Assembly (NCBI GenBank): GCA_020635115.1
Contig: JACKAK010000002.1
Coordinates: 62,001-126,000 of the forward strand
DNA: 64,000 bases
Source of the DNA: Halobacteriovoraceae bacterium
Lineage (GTDB): Bacteria; Bdellovibrionota; Bacteriovoracia; Bacteriovoracales; Bacteriovoracaceae
Direction of reading: 5' to 3'
Shown here: piece by piece, positions 1-9,382 of the stretch
How positions within the stretch are numbered: the stretch's first letter is position 1
Layout of the letters: the number at the start of each line of letters is the position of its first letter
Made by a program: the position numbers and the translations under genes
The notes under the pieces: model-generated
Told to the model about the DNA's origin: nothing
Seen by the model: only the letters and a program-made list of their open reading frames with translations
The model's database searches: none

Positions 1-390
1 GGCGTCAACATTTACATTGTCAAATTTTAAATCTTTTCCATCAATATTTATGACAAGATCACTTAGGGTAATTCTTCCTGCTCGATTGGCCATCAACTCA
101 TATCTCACTTGCCTAGAGACTGCTCTTGATACTCGACCATTTATAATTGAAGTCCTAGAACTTACTCCTAAATCTGATTTTTCGAGGACTTCAGCTCCAT
201 TAGGGACAAAAGTAATATAAGGATCATCTTTAATATCTCCCTCTATAGTGAAAATTATACTAAATGTATCATCCTTGACTGGTTCTTTGGGCTCTACTTC
301 ATAAGTGATATTTAACGCTAGGGCCGATTTAAATAAGAACGTAAAGGCCATAAATGCAAATAATAGTTTACCAATCCTTCTTCTGATCAT
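1..390 (-). CDS. batD: BatD-like protein, N-terminal 130 residues (runs off the window)
   Basis: The minus strand is open from an ATG at 388-390 to the window edge. It overlaps the last 23 bases of the upstream VWA-TPR gene, as expected for a translationally coupled operon member. The product begins with basic residues (MIRRRIGK) and a hydrophobic signal peptide ending near ALA at residues 24-26. A beta-rich segment follows with the pattern VEPKEPVKDDTF, which resembles the opening of BatD/BatD-like oxygen-tolerance proteins. These are periplasmic, membrane-anchored partners of the BatA/BatB VWA proteins. The assignment rests mainly on operon position, the signal peptide and this opening; the C-terminal part is not visible. 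Confidence 0.75.
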   Translation of the reverse strand, partial: MIRRRIGKLLFAFMAFTFLFKSALALNITYEVEPKEPVKDDTFSIIFTIEGDIKDDPYITFVPNGAEVLEKSDLGVSSRTSIINGRVSRAVSRQVRYELMANRAGRITLSDLVINIDGKDLKFDNVNVDA

Positions 391-2233
391 TTCTATCGTC
401 CTTTTGGGTGGTATCCATATACATCTTTTGCAATTCACGATCTCTTCCCATTAATTGCTTGAGTATAGGTCCTACTTTTTTTCTTTTTTTCATTTCAATA
501 TCTTTCAAATACTTTTCTAACATTTTTTCTTTATTTAATTTTTTCATTTCTTTTTCTAAATCACTTTGCCCTTTTTCTTTTTGCTCACTTTTAGCATCCT
601 TATAATTATCTTGCTCTTTCTTGAAATCTTTTTCTTCTTGTTTTTTTTCTTTATTCTTTTGATTATTTTTGTCATCTTGATTTTTCTGTTCGGTATTTTC
701 TCCATCTTTTTTACCGTCTTTCTTCTCATTTTCTTTTGATTCTTTTTGCTTGTTTTCTTGTTCTTCTTTTTGTTGAGACTCTTTAGAATCATTGCCACTA
801 TCTTTTTTATCTTTTTGGTTTTTCTTGTCCTTGTTTTGTTGATTTTGTTGACTGCGTTTTGCTAAAGCAAACAGAATATTTTTTGAGACAATTTCTTTCA
901 ATTTTTCATCTAAGATATTTAAATTATATAGTTCGTTAAAGATCTCCAAACCTTCAGAATATTTTTTTTGGTTAAGTAGTAAGGTTGCATAATTTATTTT
1001 TTGAATGGTATTTTCGGTGTCGGTGGTATTAGTTAAAAATTCACGATAGAGGATTTCAGCATATTCTACCCTCTTTAACTTTCCAAGTTCCATGGCCAAA
1101 TAAGGTATATTCTGTAAAAGTAATTCACCTCTTTTATGTTTCTCTAAAAGTCTTACTACTTCTTCAGTTAAAGGAGGTAGTTTTTCTTCTTCGGGTGCTT
1201 TCTCTTGGGATTTCAAACTACTTGTTTGAAAACTAAAAAAAAGCAGAAAAACTATACAAAATTTAAAGGAAGATTTTAACCCAATTAATTGAGATAAAAG
1301 AATTAAAATTATTCCAGAAATAATATAATTCATACCTTCGACTGGTCGAATTTTAACTTGGGCACTTCCAGAATTTGAATCAAATCCTCGTTTAAAAAAC
1401 TCATTAATTGATTCTGTTGGCATGCTGTAGGAATTCGCAATCCAGTACTTATAGTTTTTAACATTTTTACCAAATCTTTTTAAAAACTCTTCATCCAGTT
1501 TCGAGACAACTTCCTTACCCTCATAGCGTTTATTCCCAATGAAATTTCCACCTTTTGTTCTTATAGGGATAGGGCCTCCTTTTGAAGTACCAACTCCAAC
1601 GATAGCAATCCTTATTGAATCAGGAATTTCTCTAGATAAAAATTGTCCATTCTCTTCAGAATCAGTAAAAATTAATAAATTTCCAGATGGTAATTTATTT
1701 GAGCTTCCCTTCAAATAATTTACCGCCTCTAAAATGGCCTTCGTAATATTAGAGCCTCCATTGGTAATATCTAGTGACTGAAGTGCTGCAATTTTTGCAT
1801 CTAGTAGATCTAAATCATCTGTGAATGGAACGACTTTTCTTTGTATATCTGAAAATAAAACGAGTGCGATTTGATGTCCAAATGCTTTTTTAACAAAATG
1901 CCTGGCCATCATGATTGCTTTGTTAAATCTATTTGGTCGCACATCTTCGACTAGCATACTACTTGAAGTATCTATTAGGATAACTGTTTTTTGTTCTCTT
2001 AGCTCAGTTTCGACATTTTCTCCCTCTCCTCGAAAATCAAGCAAACAAAAAATTAGGATCAAAAAGCCTAAAATATAAAAAAACTTTCCGATATAAAATG
2101 TATTTGATTTTTCAAAAAACCAATATTTTTTAATCCATTTTGTGAAAAGGATATCTTTGTAAAGAACTAAGCTTATGAAAAGTATGGCCAAAAATATTAT
2201 CAAATAGAGATAGGATGAGTATGTTATTATCAT
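368..2233 (-). CDS. BatB-BatC-type fusion: membrane VWA domain plus TPR and a charged tail
   Basis: This 621-residue protein has transmembrane segments at about 7-25 and 47-66, then a von Willebrand factor A domain whose metal site is DTSSS at 88-92. Further hydrophobic segments lie near 300-340. TPR-like helices follow at about 375-455, and then a long K/E/Q/N-rich low-complexity tail. BatB (VWA) and BatC (TPR) are usually separate genes in Bat operons; here they are in one reading frame. The ATG overlaps the stop of the upstream batA gene by four bases. The protein is probably a membrane scaffold of the Bat complex, whose biochemical job is not settled. The lysine-rich tail produces long spurious open frames on other strands. 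Confidence 0.85.
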   Translation of the reverse strand: MIITYSSYLYLIIFLAILFISLVLYKDILFTKWIKKYWFFEKSNTFYIGKFFYILGFLILIFCLLDFRGEGENVETELREQKTVILIDTSSSMLVEDVRPNRFNKAIMMARHFVKKAFGHQIALVLFSDIQRKVVPFTDDLDLLDAKIAALQSLDITNGGSNITKAILEAVNYLKGSSNKLPSGNLLIFTDSEENGQFLSREIPDSIRIAIVGVGTSKGGPIPIRTKGGNFIGNKRYEGKEVVSKLDEEFLKRFGKNVKNYKYWIANSYSMPTESINEFFKRGFDSNSGSAQVKIRPVEGMNYIISGIILILLSQLIGLKSSFKFCIVFLLFFSFQTSSLKSQEKAPEEEKLPPLTEEVVRLLEKHKRGELLLQNIPYLAMELGKLKRVEYAEILYREFLTNTTDTENTIQKINYATLLLNQKKYSEGLEIFNELYNLNILDEKLKEIVSKNILFALAKRSQQNQQNKDKKNQKDKKDSGNDSKESQQKEEQENKQKESKENEKKDGKKDGENTEQKNQDDKNNQKNKEKKQEEKDFKKEQDNYKDAKSEQKEKGQSDLEKEMKKLNKEKMLEKYLKDIEMKKRKKVGPILKQLMGRDRELQKMYMDTTQKDDRNDQKKDW

Positions 2234-3210
2234 GCTAAACCTTCTTTTAAGAAGACTCGTCTAGCGGTTTCTGCCCCCATCAACAATAATAGTCCATAGA
2301 GGAAAAATTCATAATAGTGTTCTTCAAAAACAATTTTAGAACTTGAATCAATTTCTGTTCTTTCAAGTTTTTCAATTTCTTCTAAGACTTCTTTCAGAGA
2401 ACCTTCATTCTGTACAACGTAACTTTTCCCTCCTGTTGTATCAGCTATTTCTTTTAAGGTTTTAACATCATAGCTGCCACCAGGAATATTTCTGTAAATA
2501 ATGTTTCCGAACAAATCCCTACCACTTGGCATTTTAGCGTCTTTGTTTCCACCAATTGCGATGGTGTATACTTTGATATTATTATCTTTGGCCATCTTCG
2601 CCGCCTGTAAAGGAGTTAGCGTTCCGACCTGTGAAACTCCGTCAGTAAGTAAAATGATGACTTTATTTTCTGTAACTGACTTTATTCCTCTGGCCACTGC
2701 GAGTCCGATAGCATCACCAATATTAGTTCCAGAACCAAGAACGCGTGTTTTTATTTCATCAACAACTTGGTCAACAAGTTCAAGATCTCTGGAAAGAGGC
2801 ATTAAAGTAAATACTTCCTCACTAAATATGATAATTCCAATTCTGTCTTTTGGTCTAAGTTTAATAAATTCTCTAATTTTCTTTTTTGCGGCCTCTAGCC
2901 TATTGGGTTTAAAATCAATGGCCAGCATTGAAAGTGAGACGTCAACGACAAAGAATATATCATTAATCTTTAATTTATTTTTCTCATAATCAATAGATTT
3001 TCTCGGCTGCATGATCGCAAATGATAAACTGAGCCAGCCACATACTCCAATCAGAAATACTATAACTCGGGGAAAAAACATTTTCTTTTGTCTATTTTTT
3101 GGAAGATAAAGTATAGATTGCTTAAAAATTCCCCAATAAAGGAAGGTCCATGCAAAAAGTGCTCCCAGACCTATAATAAAATAATATGGTGTTTTATATT
3201 CGTACATCAT
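2230..3210 (-). CDS. batA: BatA-like membrane VWA protein
   Basis: The product has 326 residues. Transmembrane helices lie at about 8-28 and 48-66, a VWA domain has the MIDAS motif DVSLS at 90-94, and a final transmembrane segment sits near 303-318. This layout and length are those of BatA. The gene starts with two consecutive ATGs and overlaps the preceding 262-codon gene by 17 bases and the next gene by 4, so the set is co-transcribed. The role follows the family: a membrane VWA component of the Bat system, linked in other bacteria to stress tolerance and, in Bdellovibrio relatives, to envelope functions. The fine function is unknown. Confidence 0.88.
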   Translation of the reverse strand: MMYEYKTPYYFIIGLGALFAWTFLYWGIFKQSILYLPKNRQKKMFFPRVIVFLIGVCGWLSLSFAIMQPRKSIDYEKNKLKINDIFFVVDVSLSMLAIDFKPNRLEAAKKKIREFIKLRPKDRIGIIIFSEEVFTLMPLSRDLELVDQVVDEIKTRVLGSGTNIGDAIGLAVARGIKSVTENKVIILLTDGVSQVGTLTPLQAAKMAKDNNIKVYTIAIGGNKDAKMPSGRDLFGNIIYRNIPGGSYDVKTLKEIADTTGGKSYVVQNEGSLKEVLEEIEKLERTEIDSSSKIVFEEHYYEFFLYGLLLLMGAETARRVFLKEGLA

Positions 3211-3982
3211 TTCTACTAATTTTTTCTTTAATCACTATTAAAATATTCTTTAGTTCATCTTCATTCCAATTTTCTTGGTATTGAATTTTATCTAGCTCAT
3301 CTTTTATTTCTTTAAAATCATTCTCTCCTAAAATGCTTAGTTTTATTAAATCCGTTTTAATGTTAACTATATCTTCTATTTCAGAACGTTCAGACAATGT
3401 ATTCACTTTTTCAATTAATTCTTGACGCCTTTTCATTCTTTTCTTTTTTAAATATTTTTTGAAGTATAGATATGACCCCATGGCAACAATAAGGATAACA
3501 AATAAAATCAAGAGACTTAAATAGATTAACTTCTCGACTGAGGTATAAACTTTATTAAAAGTTTCATTTATATAGACAAAAGATTCAATCGGTTTATCAA
3601 TTTGATTGATTGAAGATGATAGAACAAGTTTTACAGGAACCTTGATATTTTCGTAGTCAAAAAGCAAAGTCATATTATTTTCAACTGGTTGCAATAAAAC
3701 TAAATCAAAATCTACTTCCAAGACATCATAATTATTTTGTGAAAAACCATATTTTAGAATTTTAGTTATATAGAGAGCATTATCGAAAACATACTTTCCC
3801 TCTAAACCATTGATCCAATAAGTAGATTTATCCTCCAACGGCCAAATGATCATTTTGCCTTTTACAATGTCTCCCAGATTAATTTTTTCATTTGGACTTT
3901 TAATTTCAAGCTTCCCTTCAATACTAGCAATTGTTGAAAAACTTAAAATAAAAAATGTAATGAAATACAATATCCTAATCAA
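3194..3982 (-). CDS. Exported single-span membrane protein of the bat operon, function unknown
   Basis: The 262-codon gene begins with TTG at 3980-3982, directly after the TAG stop of the DUF58 gene. A good AAGGAG ribosome site lies 9 bases upstream, so the TTG is credible. The product has a signal peptide (MIRILYFITFFILSFS), a beta-rich periplasmic part, one transmembrane helix near residues 136-160, and a basic, helical cytoplasmic tail with charged heptads. A similar unnamed membrane protein often sits between the DUF58 and BatA genes. It probably anchors or regulates the Bat complex. I recognise no catalytic motif. Confidence 0.7.
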   Translation of the reverse strand: MIRILYFITFFILSFSTIASIEGKLEIKSPNEKINLGDIVKGKMIIWPLEDKSTYWINGLEGKYVFDNALYITKILKYGFSQNNYDVLEVDFDLVLLQPVENNMTLLFDYENIKVPVKLVLSSSINQIDKPIESFVYINETFNKVYTSVEKLIYLSLLILFVILIVAMGSYLYFKKYLKKKRMKRRQELIEKVNTLSERSEIEDIVNIKTDLIKLSILGENDFKEIKDELDKIQYQENWNEDELKNILIVIKEKISRNDVRI

Positions 3983-4828
3983 CTATAACATCTCCTTAAC
4001 AAACTCTTCAAGATAGCGGTCTTTTACATTTATCTTCTTAATTCTTTTATTTATATCCTGAATGTTTTCATCTTTCCTTCGACGTCCATCTGTATAGGTA
4101 ACTTTACCAATAGAATTAGATCTACTAAAGAAATGGAAAGGCATTTTTTTATTTTCATCAATTGGGGAAATAATTTGAAAACAATGCAGATTACTAGAGA
4201 AGAAAACCCTACTTAAATCCTCCAATGCGAGTGATTCTTGAAAGTCTGAAAGAGCAACAACCTCTTTTCTTCGTGACAAATGTTTTAAGAGATTATTAAC
4301 TACTAATTTCCCATCTAGTTCTTCTGAATCAACTCTGGACAAATTAATTCTTCCCTTTTCATCTAAGACGTTTAGTTTTTCTAACGCACTTATAAGTAAA
4401 ACGATACCAACATCTCCATTTTTATTTGGTAAAGTCGTCATTTTATCTGTCAAAATTATTGTATGAATAAAATCATTTGTTTCTTTTGCAATAAGATATA
4501 ATAGACATGTAATCTCAATCGCCGCCTGAAGCTTACTAATACCATTATGTCCAATTAACATTGAAGGCGTTGCATCTAGTAAGACAACAATCTCAACGTT
4601 TCTCTCCTCTTCGAAAGTCTTAATATAAGGAGACTGAGTTTTTGCGAGCATTTTCCAATCAATAAAACGAACATCATCTCCATGGGTATAAACTCTATGT
4701 TCCTTAAACTGTAAACCTGAGCCCTTGAAATGTGATTTCAACATTCCAATTGAAAACGAATTTGAATTTCTAAAAAGGGCCGATTTTATTCCACCAACAA
4801 CCCTTCTTACTCTTTTTAAATCCATCAT
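3983..4828 (-). CDS. DUF58-domain protein of the MoxR/Bat operon
   Basis: The 281-residue soluble protein carries the DUF58 hallmark region GLQFKEHRVYTHGDDVRFID at about 36-55, followed by W-K and a VWA-like core in which VVLLDATPSM could form a metal-binding site. DUF58 proteins nearly always accompany MoxR ATPases and are thought to be their clients or adaptors. The start overlaps the moxR stop by one base, so the two are coupled. Length and order (moxR, DUF58, then Bat genes) match the family. The molecular activity is unknown. Confidence 0.85.
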   Translation of the reverse strand: MMDLKRVRRVVGGIKSALFRNSNSFSIGMLKSHFKGSGLQFKEHRVYTHGDDVRFIDWKMLAKTQSPYIKTFEEERNVEIVVLLDATPSMLIGHNGISKLQAAIEITCLLYLIAKETNDFIHTIILTDKMTTLPNKNGDVGIVLLISALEKLNVLDEKGRINLSRVDSEELDGKLVVNNLLKHLSRRKEVVALSDFQESLALEDLSRVFFSSNLHCFQIISPIDENKKMPFHFFSRSNSIGKVTYTDGRRRKDENIQDINKRIKKINVKDRYLEEFVKEML

Positions 4829-5778
4829 CAGACTAATTTCTTTGCAATTTTTATAGCAATATCTCTGGAATTCATATTATCTATGGTAGCTTCATAAGTT
4901 AAAATCATTCTGTGCCCCAAAACATTTGGAACTATTTTTAAAATATGTTCAGGAGAAACAAAGTCCTTATTATCCATGAAGGCCAAGAACTTTGAAATTT
5001 TAAACAACCAAATACATGCACGAGGAGAAGCTCCTGCTAAAATTGCTCCATCAAACCTTTTATCAAACAACTTGCTCGAAGGTCTTGTAGAATGGACAAT
5101 CTTAACAATTAAGTCTTTAATTTTCTCATCGACATAAATTTCATCTACAATACCCTGCATATCGAGAAGATCATCAGTTGATAAAATGGAATCAAGATTT
5201 TTAAGAGGATTACTCTTCATCCCAAGGATACTTTTCTCAGCATCAAATGAAGGATAATCCACAAATATTTTCATCATGAAACGATCAAGTTGCGCTTCTG
5301 GCAGAGGGTAAGTTCCTTCTTGATCAATTGGGTTTTGGGTGGCCAAAACAACAAAAGGACTACTTAACTTGTGAGTATTGTCTCCAATTGTGACTTGTTT
5401 TTCGGCCATGGCCTCCAAGAGTGCGGCCTGTACTTTAGCAGGAGATCGATTAATTTCATCGGCCAAGAGGAGTTGTGTAAAGATTGGACCGAACTTAGTA
5501 CTAAATTCTTCTCTTTGTTGATTATAAATCATGGTTCCAATTAAATCCGAAGGAAGAAGATCCGGGGTAAACTGAACTCTTTTGAAATTGAGATCACAAA
5601 GTTTACTCATTGTAGAGATACTCATGGTTTTACCAAGCCCTGGCATCCCTTCTACAAGTAAGTGTCCCTCACAGACTAGGGCCGCAATTATTGAATCTAA
5701 TAACTCATCTTGTCCAAAAATTACGTGCTTGGCCTCATCTAGTGTCTTTAAAACTTTTTCTCTTAATTCCGCACTCAT
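4828..5778 (-). CDS. moxR: MoxR-family AAA+ ATPase
   Basis: The product has 316 residues. Walker A is GMPGLGKT at 44-51, Walker B is LLLADE at 103-108, sensor-1 region is ATQNPIDQEGTYPLPEAQLD at about 146-165, and an arginine-finger-like R166 follows. These are diagnostic of MoxR. The family acts as a chaperone-like ATPase that works with VWA proteins; here it is the first gene of the Bat set. It lies 15 bases downstream of rlmI on the same strand, so it may be read through from there. A purine-rich AGGGG site precedes the ATG. Confidence 0.93.
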   Translation of the reverse strand: MSAELREKVLKTLDEAKHVIFGQDELLDSIIAALVCEGHLLVEGMPGLGKTMSISTMSKLCDLNFKRVQFTPDLLPSDLIGTMIYNQQREEFSTKFGPIFTQLLLADEINRSPAKVQAALLEAMAEKQVTIGDNTHKLSSPFVVLATQNPIDQEGTYPLPEAQLDRFMMKIFVDYPSFDAEKSILGMKSNPLKNLDSILSTDDLLDMQGIVDEIYVDEKIKDLIVKIVHSTRPSSKLFDKRFDGAILAGASPRACIWLFKISKFLAFMDNKDFVSPEHILKIVPNVLGHRMILTYEATIDNMNSRDIAIKIAKKLV

Positions 5779-5793
5779 AATAAAAACCCCTGG

Positions 5794-6969
5794 TCATTTT
5801 TTTTCTATATAATACAGGAGATATTTTATATAATGTTCTTTGTCTTGTAGAGAAGAAAAAGGATGATCATGGCCCTGAATTCCAAGGTCCAGTAATTGAA
5901 ACTTAAAATCTCTTTCATATGCACTTGTTGCAAAACTTTGTTCTAACTCATAAAAGCCAACGCCATGCGTGCATGATGCCACTACAATGAGGCACTTATC
6001 ATTTGCAATATCTAATATTTTTTGATGTAGCTTTTTATATCCCTTCAGGGCCATTTTTTGATTTGCCCTAGATTTACTAAATGCTGGCGGATCACTCACA
6101 ATGACATCAAAAGTATCGCCCTGACTCAACGAGTCTTCTAGAAATTTAAAGACATCTGCCCGATAAAATTTTCCCCTGCCTTGCATACCATTTGTAACAA
6201 GATTTCCATCAATAATTTGCCCCAAATTGGCCTGATCAACAAAGGTCACATTTTCTACGCCGGCCTTAAGCAGGTGAAGCCCCCAGGCCCCAACGTATGA
6301 AAACAAATCCAGTCCCTTTTTAAAGCTAAAATTTAATGATTGTATCTTTTCAAATAGTTTTTTGCGGTTTTCTCTATGGTCGTAGTAAAATCCAATTTTC
6401 TGCATCATCTCAACAGGAATTTTATATTTTACTGAGTTTTCCACAATCTCTATAGATTCAGGGTAATTTGAATCTTTTGGATGAACAACTAGGCCTTCAC
6501 GCAGGCGATATTTTTGATTATCAAGAAAAAAAACCTTTGCCTGTGTTTCATTTTCAATCAATATTTTAATTAAGTCCCTGTACTTATCTAAACCAGCAGT
6601 ATTGATTTGTACAAAGCAAATATCATTATATTGATCGACAATTAAACCAGGGAGACTGTCTTTTTCTCCAAAAATCAGCCTTTGATAATTTCCATATTCT
6701 AAGAACAAAGATCTTCTAGCAATTGATTGCTTAACTAAATCAGATAATAGTTCTTCAGGATTTTTATTGGACCATTTACAAAGTACATAAAGTACAGGCC
6801 CTGAATCAACATTAAGATTTATAAATCCAATATATTTTTCATTTTTAGTTGCAACTTCAATCCACTCTCCTGGTAAGAAATATTTTGGAGATTCAACAAA
6901 ATCTTTACTAAAAAATGATCTGTTTTTTTCAAGCTGTAAAAAATTAAATTTCAATTCAACACTTTTCAT
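5794..6969 (-). CDS. rlmI: RlmI-like 23S rRNA cytosine-5 methyltransferase
   Basis: The 391-residue product has an N-terminal PUA domain (about 1-70), a linker domain, and a Rossmann SAM methyltransferase with the binding loop DLFSYVGAWG at 221-230 and the motif SDPPAF at 292-297. This is the RlmI/YccW (COG1092) arrangement, and E. coli RlmI has a similar length (396). RlmI makes m5C1962 in 23S rRNA; close relatives can act on other rRNA sites, so the target base is inferred. It is the first of a minus-strand run leading into moxR. Confidence 0.85.
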   Translation of the reverse strand: MKSVELKFNFLQLEKNRSFFSKDFVESPKYFLPGEWIEVATKNEKYIGFINLNVDSGPVLYVLCKWSNKNPEELLSDLVKQSIARRSLFLEYGNYQRLIFGEKDSLPGLIVDQYNDICFVQINTAGLDKYRDLIKILIENETQAKVFFLDNQKYRLREGLVVHPKDSNYPESIEIVENSVKYKIPVEMMQKIGFYYDHRENRKKLFEKIQSLNFSFKKGLDLFSYVGAWGLHLLKAGVENVTFVDQANLGQIIDGNLVTNGMQGRGKFYRADVFKFLEDSLSQGDTFDVIVSDPPAFSKSRANQKMALKGYKKLHQKILDIANDKCLIVVASCTHGVGFYELEQSFATSAYERDFKFQLLDLGIQGHDHPFSSLQDKEHYIKYLLYYIEKK

Positions 6970-7036
6970 AACTTTAATTACCTCTTAAGCTAATATAAGA
7001 CAAGTATTGTAAATATTGAATTTTGTGAAGTTGTAT

Positions 7037-7828
7037 TTACTTTTTCAATTTAAAGTAGCTTTTTGCGATTCCTTTATTAATTCTGTAGGAAGAAAGTTTG
7101 AAAACAAATTCTTTTTTAGGATTTTTTTGATCATCAGAATTTAAAATTTGTTTAATCATAAAACTAATTTCTTCAGGAAAACCAATCCCATCAAATTTGT
7201 TATATTTAAAATTATATTTAGTAATAGTTTTTATTAGACCTACATAAGAAATTTTTTCAATCTCATCATAAAGCCATTTGTTTTGACTAAAAGGACGGGG
7301 TGACATTTTCAAATTAAATATTCTTGTACCTGCCGGAGAGTAATCAGTATAGTTGACGAGTTTTCCAGTTTTATCAAATTTTAGTGTAATTTTATTAACT
7401 TCTTCTTTACCGGTTTTATCTTCGGCATCTACAACGATAAAATTTCCTCGATTAGATTGGTTGAAATCATACGCCTCAAGTTTATCTAACATCTTTTTTG
7501 GAAATACAAAGTCTAATCTATTTGTAATGAATTTTTTTAGGGCCGTTTTCTTTTCACTAAATCCTTTGGGCATGCCTAAAATTTCGACATCAATACCATT
7601 ATCAAATGTCCAGTACACTCTCGCAAAAACATCTACAATCTGCGGCAAAGATTTTGTCTCTCCAAGCATACTTTCTAAATTCTCAATTCTAATGTCAAAT
7701 GAGAGATCTTTCAGTCCAAAATTAACTGGATAATAATATCTCAAATCATAAGTATGAATGGTTTCTTGTTTTTTTGGGGCCGCAAACATTGAAGAGATGC
7801 ACAGTAGAGAAATGATTAGAAATTTCAT
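7037..7828 (-). CDS. Exported protein of unknown function
   Basis: I place the start at the ATG at 7826-7828 because a GGA ribosome site lies 7 bases upstream and a clean signal peptide (MKFLIISLLCISSMFA, then APKK) begins there. The longer frame opens with GTG at 7855 and would bury the signal. The mature protein (about 247 residues) is a mixed alpha/beta sequence with no cysteines and a lysine-rich end. I recognise no family. It stands alone between rlmI and the NFACT gene, all on the minus strand, and is likely periplasmic or outer-membrane associated. Confidence 0.65.
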   Translation of the reverse strand: MKFLIISLLCISSMFAAPKKQETIHTYDLRYYYPVNFGLKDLSFDIRIENLESMLGETKSLPQIVDVFARVYWTFDNGIDVEILGMPKGFSEKKTALKKFITNRLDFVFPKKMLDKLEAYDFNQSNRGNFIVVDAEDKTGKEEVNKITLKFDKTGKLVNYTDYSPAGTRIFNLKMSPRPFSQNKWLYDEIEKISYVGLIKTITKYNFKYNKFDGIGFPEEISFMIKQILNSDDQKNPKKEFVFKLSSYRINKGIAKSYFKLKK

Positions 7829-7884
7829 TAAATCATCCTTGATAAAAACTTTCACTTTTCATTCTAACTAACTATTCCAAAGAG

Positions 7885-9249
7885 TTAAACTCTTGAAATC
7901 TTTTCCTTCCATTTAAGATCACAATCAACAGTGATATATTTCACTTTTTTTGGAATTAAGGCCCCTTTTCGTCCTTTTATCCCTTTAAGCGCAGTGACAA
8001 GTGTATACATAAGTGAAGCTTGTGTGTAATTAAAACCTGAGTATTCTACTAAGGCAGCAGCTAGTATCTGAAATAGTTCCCGAGAAATATTGTCAATCTT
8101 GTCAGTTTTAATAATCAGATGTGCACCCTTATCACCCTCTAGATGAAACCATAAATCATTTTTGGACGCCCATTTAATTCTTAGATAGTCATTTTCTGAA
8201 GCGTTTTTACCAATGCCAAATTTAAGGGATTCATATTCAAAATAACTTCCTAATTTATCAGGATGTTGTGGAGCAAGGGGTAATTTTTGAATATTACTCT
8301 CCCACTTTGGTTGAATTACTTTAATTTCTGAAAGGTCAAAAACAGAATAACTACTTAATGATTCTAATTCATCTTTAGTATCTTGTAATCGTTCTTGAAT
8401 AATGAATTTAGATTTTTTTAATTTTTTTATACGCTCAAAAATGACATCTCGCCTATCATAGATATGTTTACAGCGAGTGAAATCAAATTTTATTCCACAT
8501 AATTTTGTTTTTACTTCTAATTTTGATAGTTGTTCAACATCACTAGCATAATTTGATAAGGTGTCAATCATTTCAACGTTTTTAAGATCATCGCGAATAT
8601 TTTGAAGTTTCTTTTGTAATTTTTTTTCTTTTTTATGTAAAATTTTTTTACTTTTGGCCTTCTCTTTCAATTGTATGAAAATTTTTTCTATTTCTTCATT
8701 ATGATTGATTTCAACACTTGTACTATCTGATATAAATTTTTTGTTTCTCCCCCATTCATCAAATATAGAAAAGCTAATTTCAGAAAATTCATTTTCAGAT
8801 TTTTCAAATCGACCAGTTTTAGAGTGAATAAATTTGAGTTTATTATTTTCAAGGGTGAAATAAAAAAATAATAGTTCTCTTCCTTTATAGAATAAAAATA
8901 ATTTTGAAATCTCGTTTTGACTTTGAAAATTTAAACAAACGATACGATCATTGGAATCAATTTCAACACTGAGAATTTTTTTGTTTTGAACGTGTTTTCT
9001 TAGAAATTCTAAAAACTTGGTTTTAATTCTTAGCTCAGATTCAGGTTTTATATCACCTAATAGAACTTCCTCATGTCCACTTCCCATACCTAAGTAGAGA
9101 AATTTTGTTGAACCAGGAGATCGAACTTGCATGACTGTATGCCAAGGGGTTGCAAACAATCTCTGGATCTGTATACGACTTTGCGCAAAATTAAGCTGTG
9201 AGTTAATTAAAAATACTTCGGATTTCAAACTCTGATAGTTCACATTCAT
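7885..9249 (-). CDS. NFACT (RqcH/FbpA-like) protein
   Basis: The 454-residue protein has an N-terminal NFACT-N-like part including FLRKHVQNKKI and the residue pair D101-R102, which matches the Asp-Arg pair needed for tRNA handling in RqcH. A central coiled coil spans about 190-330, and the C-terminal NFACT-R domain contains FGIGKNASENDYLR and LWFHLEGDKGAH. RqcH binds obstructed 50S subunits and adds C-terminal alanine tails during ribosome rescue. The protein is about 100 residues shorter than RqcH of Firmicutes, mostly in the N-terminal/helix-hairpin-helix part, so equivalent activity is likely but not certain. It is divergent from mutS2. Confidence 0.82.
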   Translation of the reverse strand: MNVNYQSLKSEVFLINSQLNFAQSRIQIQRLFATPWHTVMQVRSPGSTKFLYLGMGSGHEEVLLGDIKPESELRIKTKFLEFLRKHVQNKKILSVEIDSNDRIVCLNFQSQNEISKLFLFYKGRELLFFYFTLENNKLKFIHSKTGRFEKSENEFSEISFSIFDEWGRNKKFISDSTSVEINHNEEIEKIFIQLKEKAKSKKILHKKEKKLQKKLQNIRDDLKNVEMIDTLSNYASDVEQLSKLEVKTKLCGIKFDFTRCKHIYDRRDVIFERIKKLKKSKFIIQERLQDTKDELESLSSYSVFDLSEIKVIQPKWESNIQKLPLAPQHPDKLGSYFEYESLKFGIGKNASENDYLRIKWASKNDLWFHLEGDKGAHLIIKTDKIDNISRELFQILAAALVEYSGFNYTQASLMYTLVTALKGIKGRKGALIPKKVKYITVDCDLKWKEKISRV

Positions 9250-9382
9250 ATTTTAATACCTAAAATTATACTTTTTTCTTATCTAAACATATGACACAAT
9301 GTTGAAAGTTTTTTATATAACGAAATAATAATCAAATTGTAAAAAAAATTACAAAATACTTCCCCTAGGAAATCTTTTTACC

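Noticed and set aside
17..220. 67-codon plus-strand open frame at the window start
   Set aside because: It is the antisense shadow of batD, whose minus-strand frame has a signal peptide and couples to the upstream gene.
556..798. Lysine-rich 80-codon frame
   Set aside because: It is an alternative frame of the low-complexity K/E/Q tail of the BatB-BatC fusion; repetitive AAA/GAA codons give open frames by chance.
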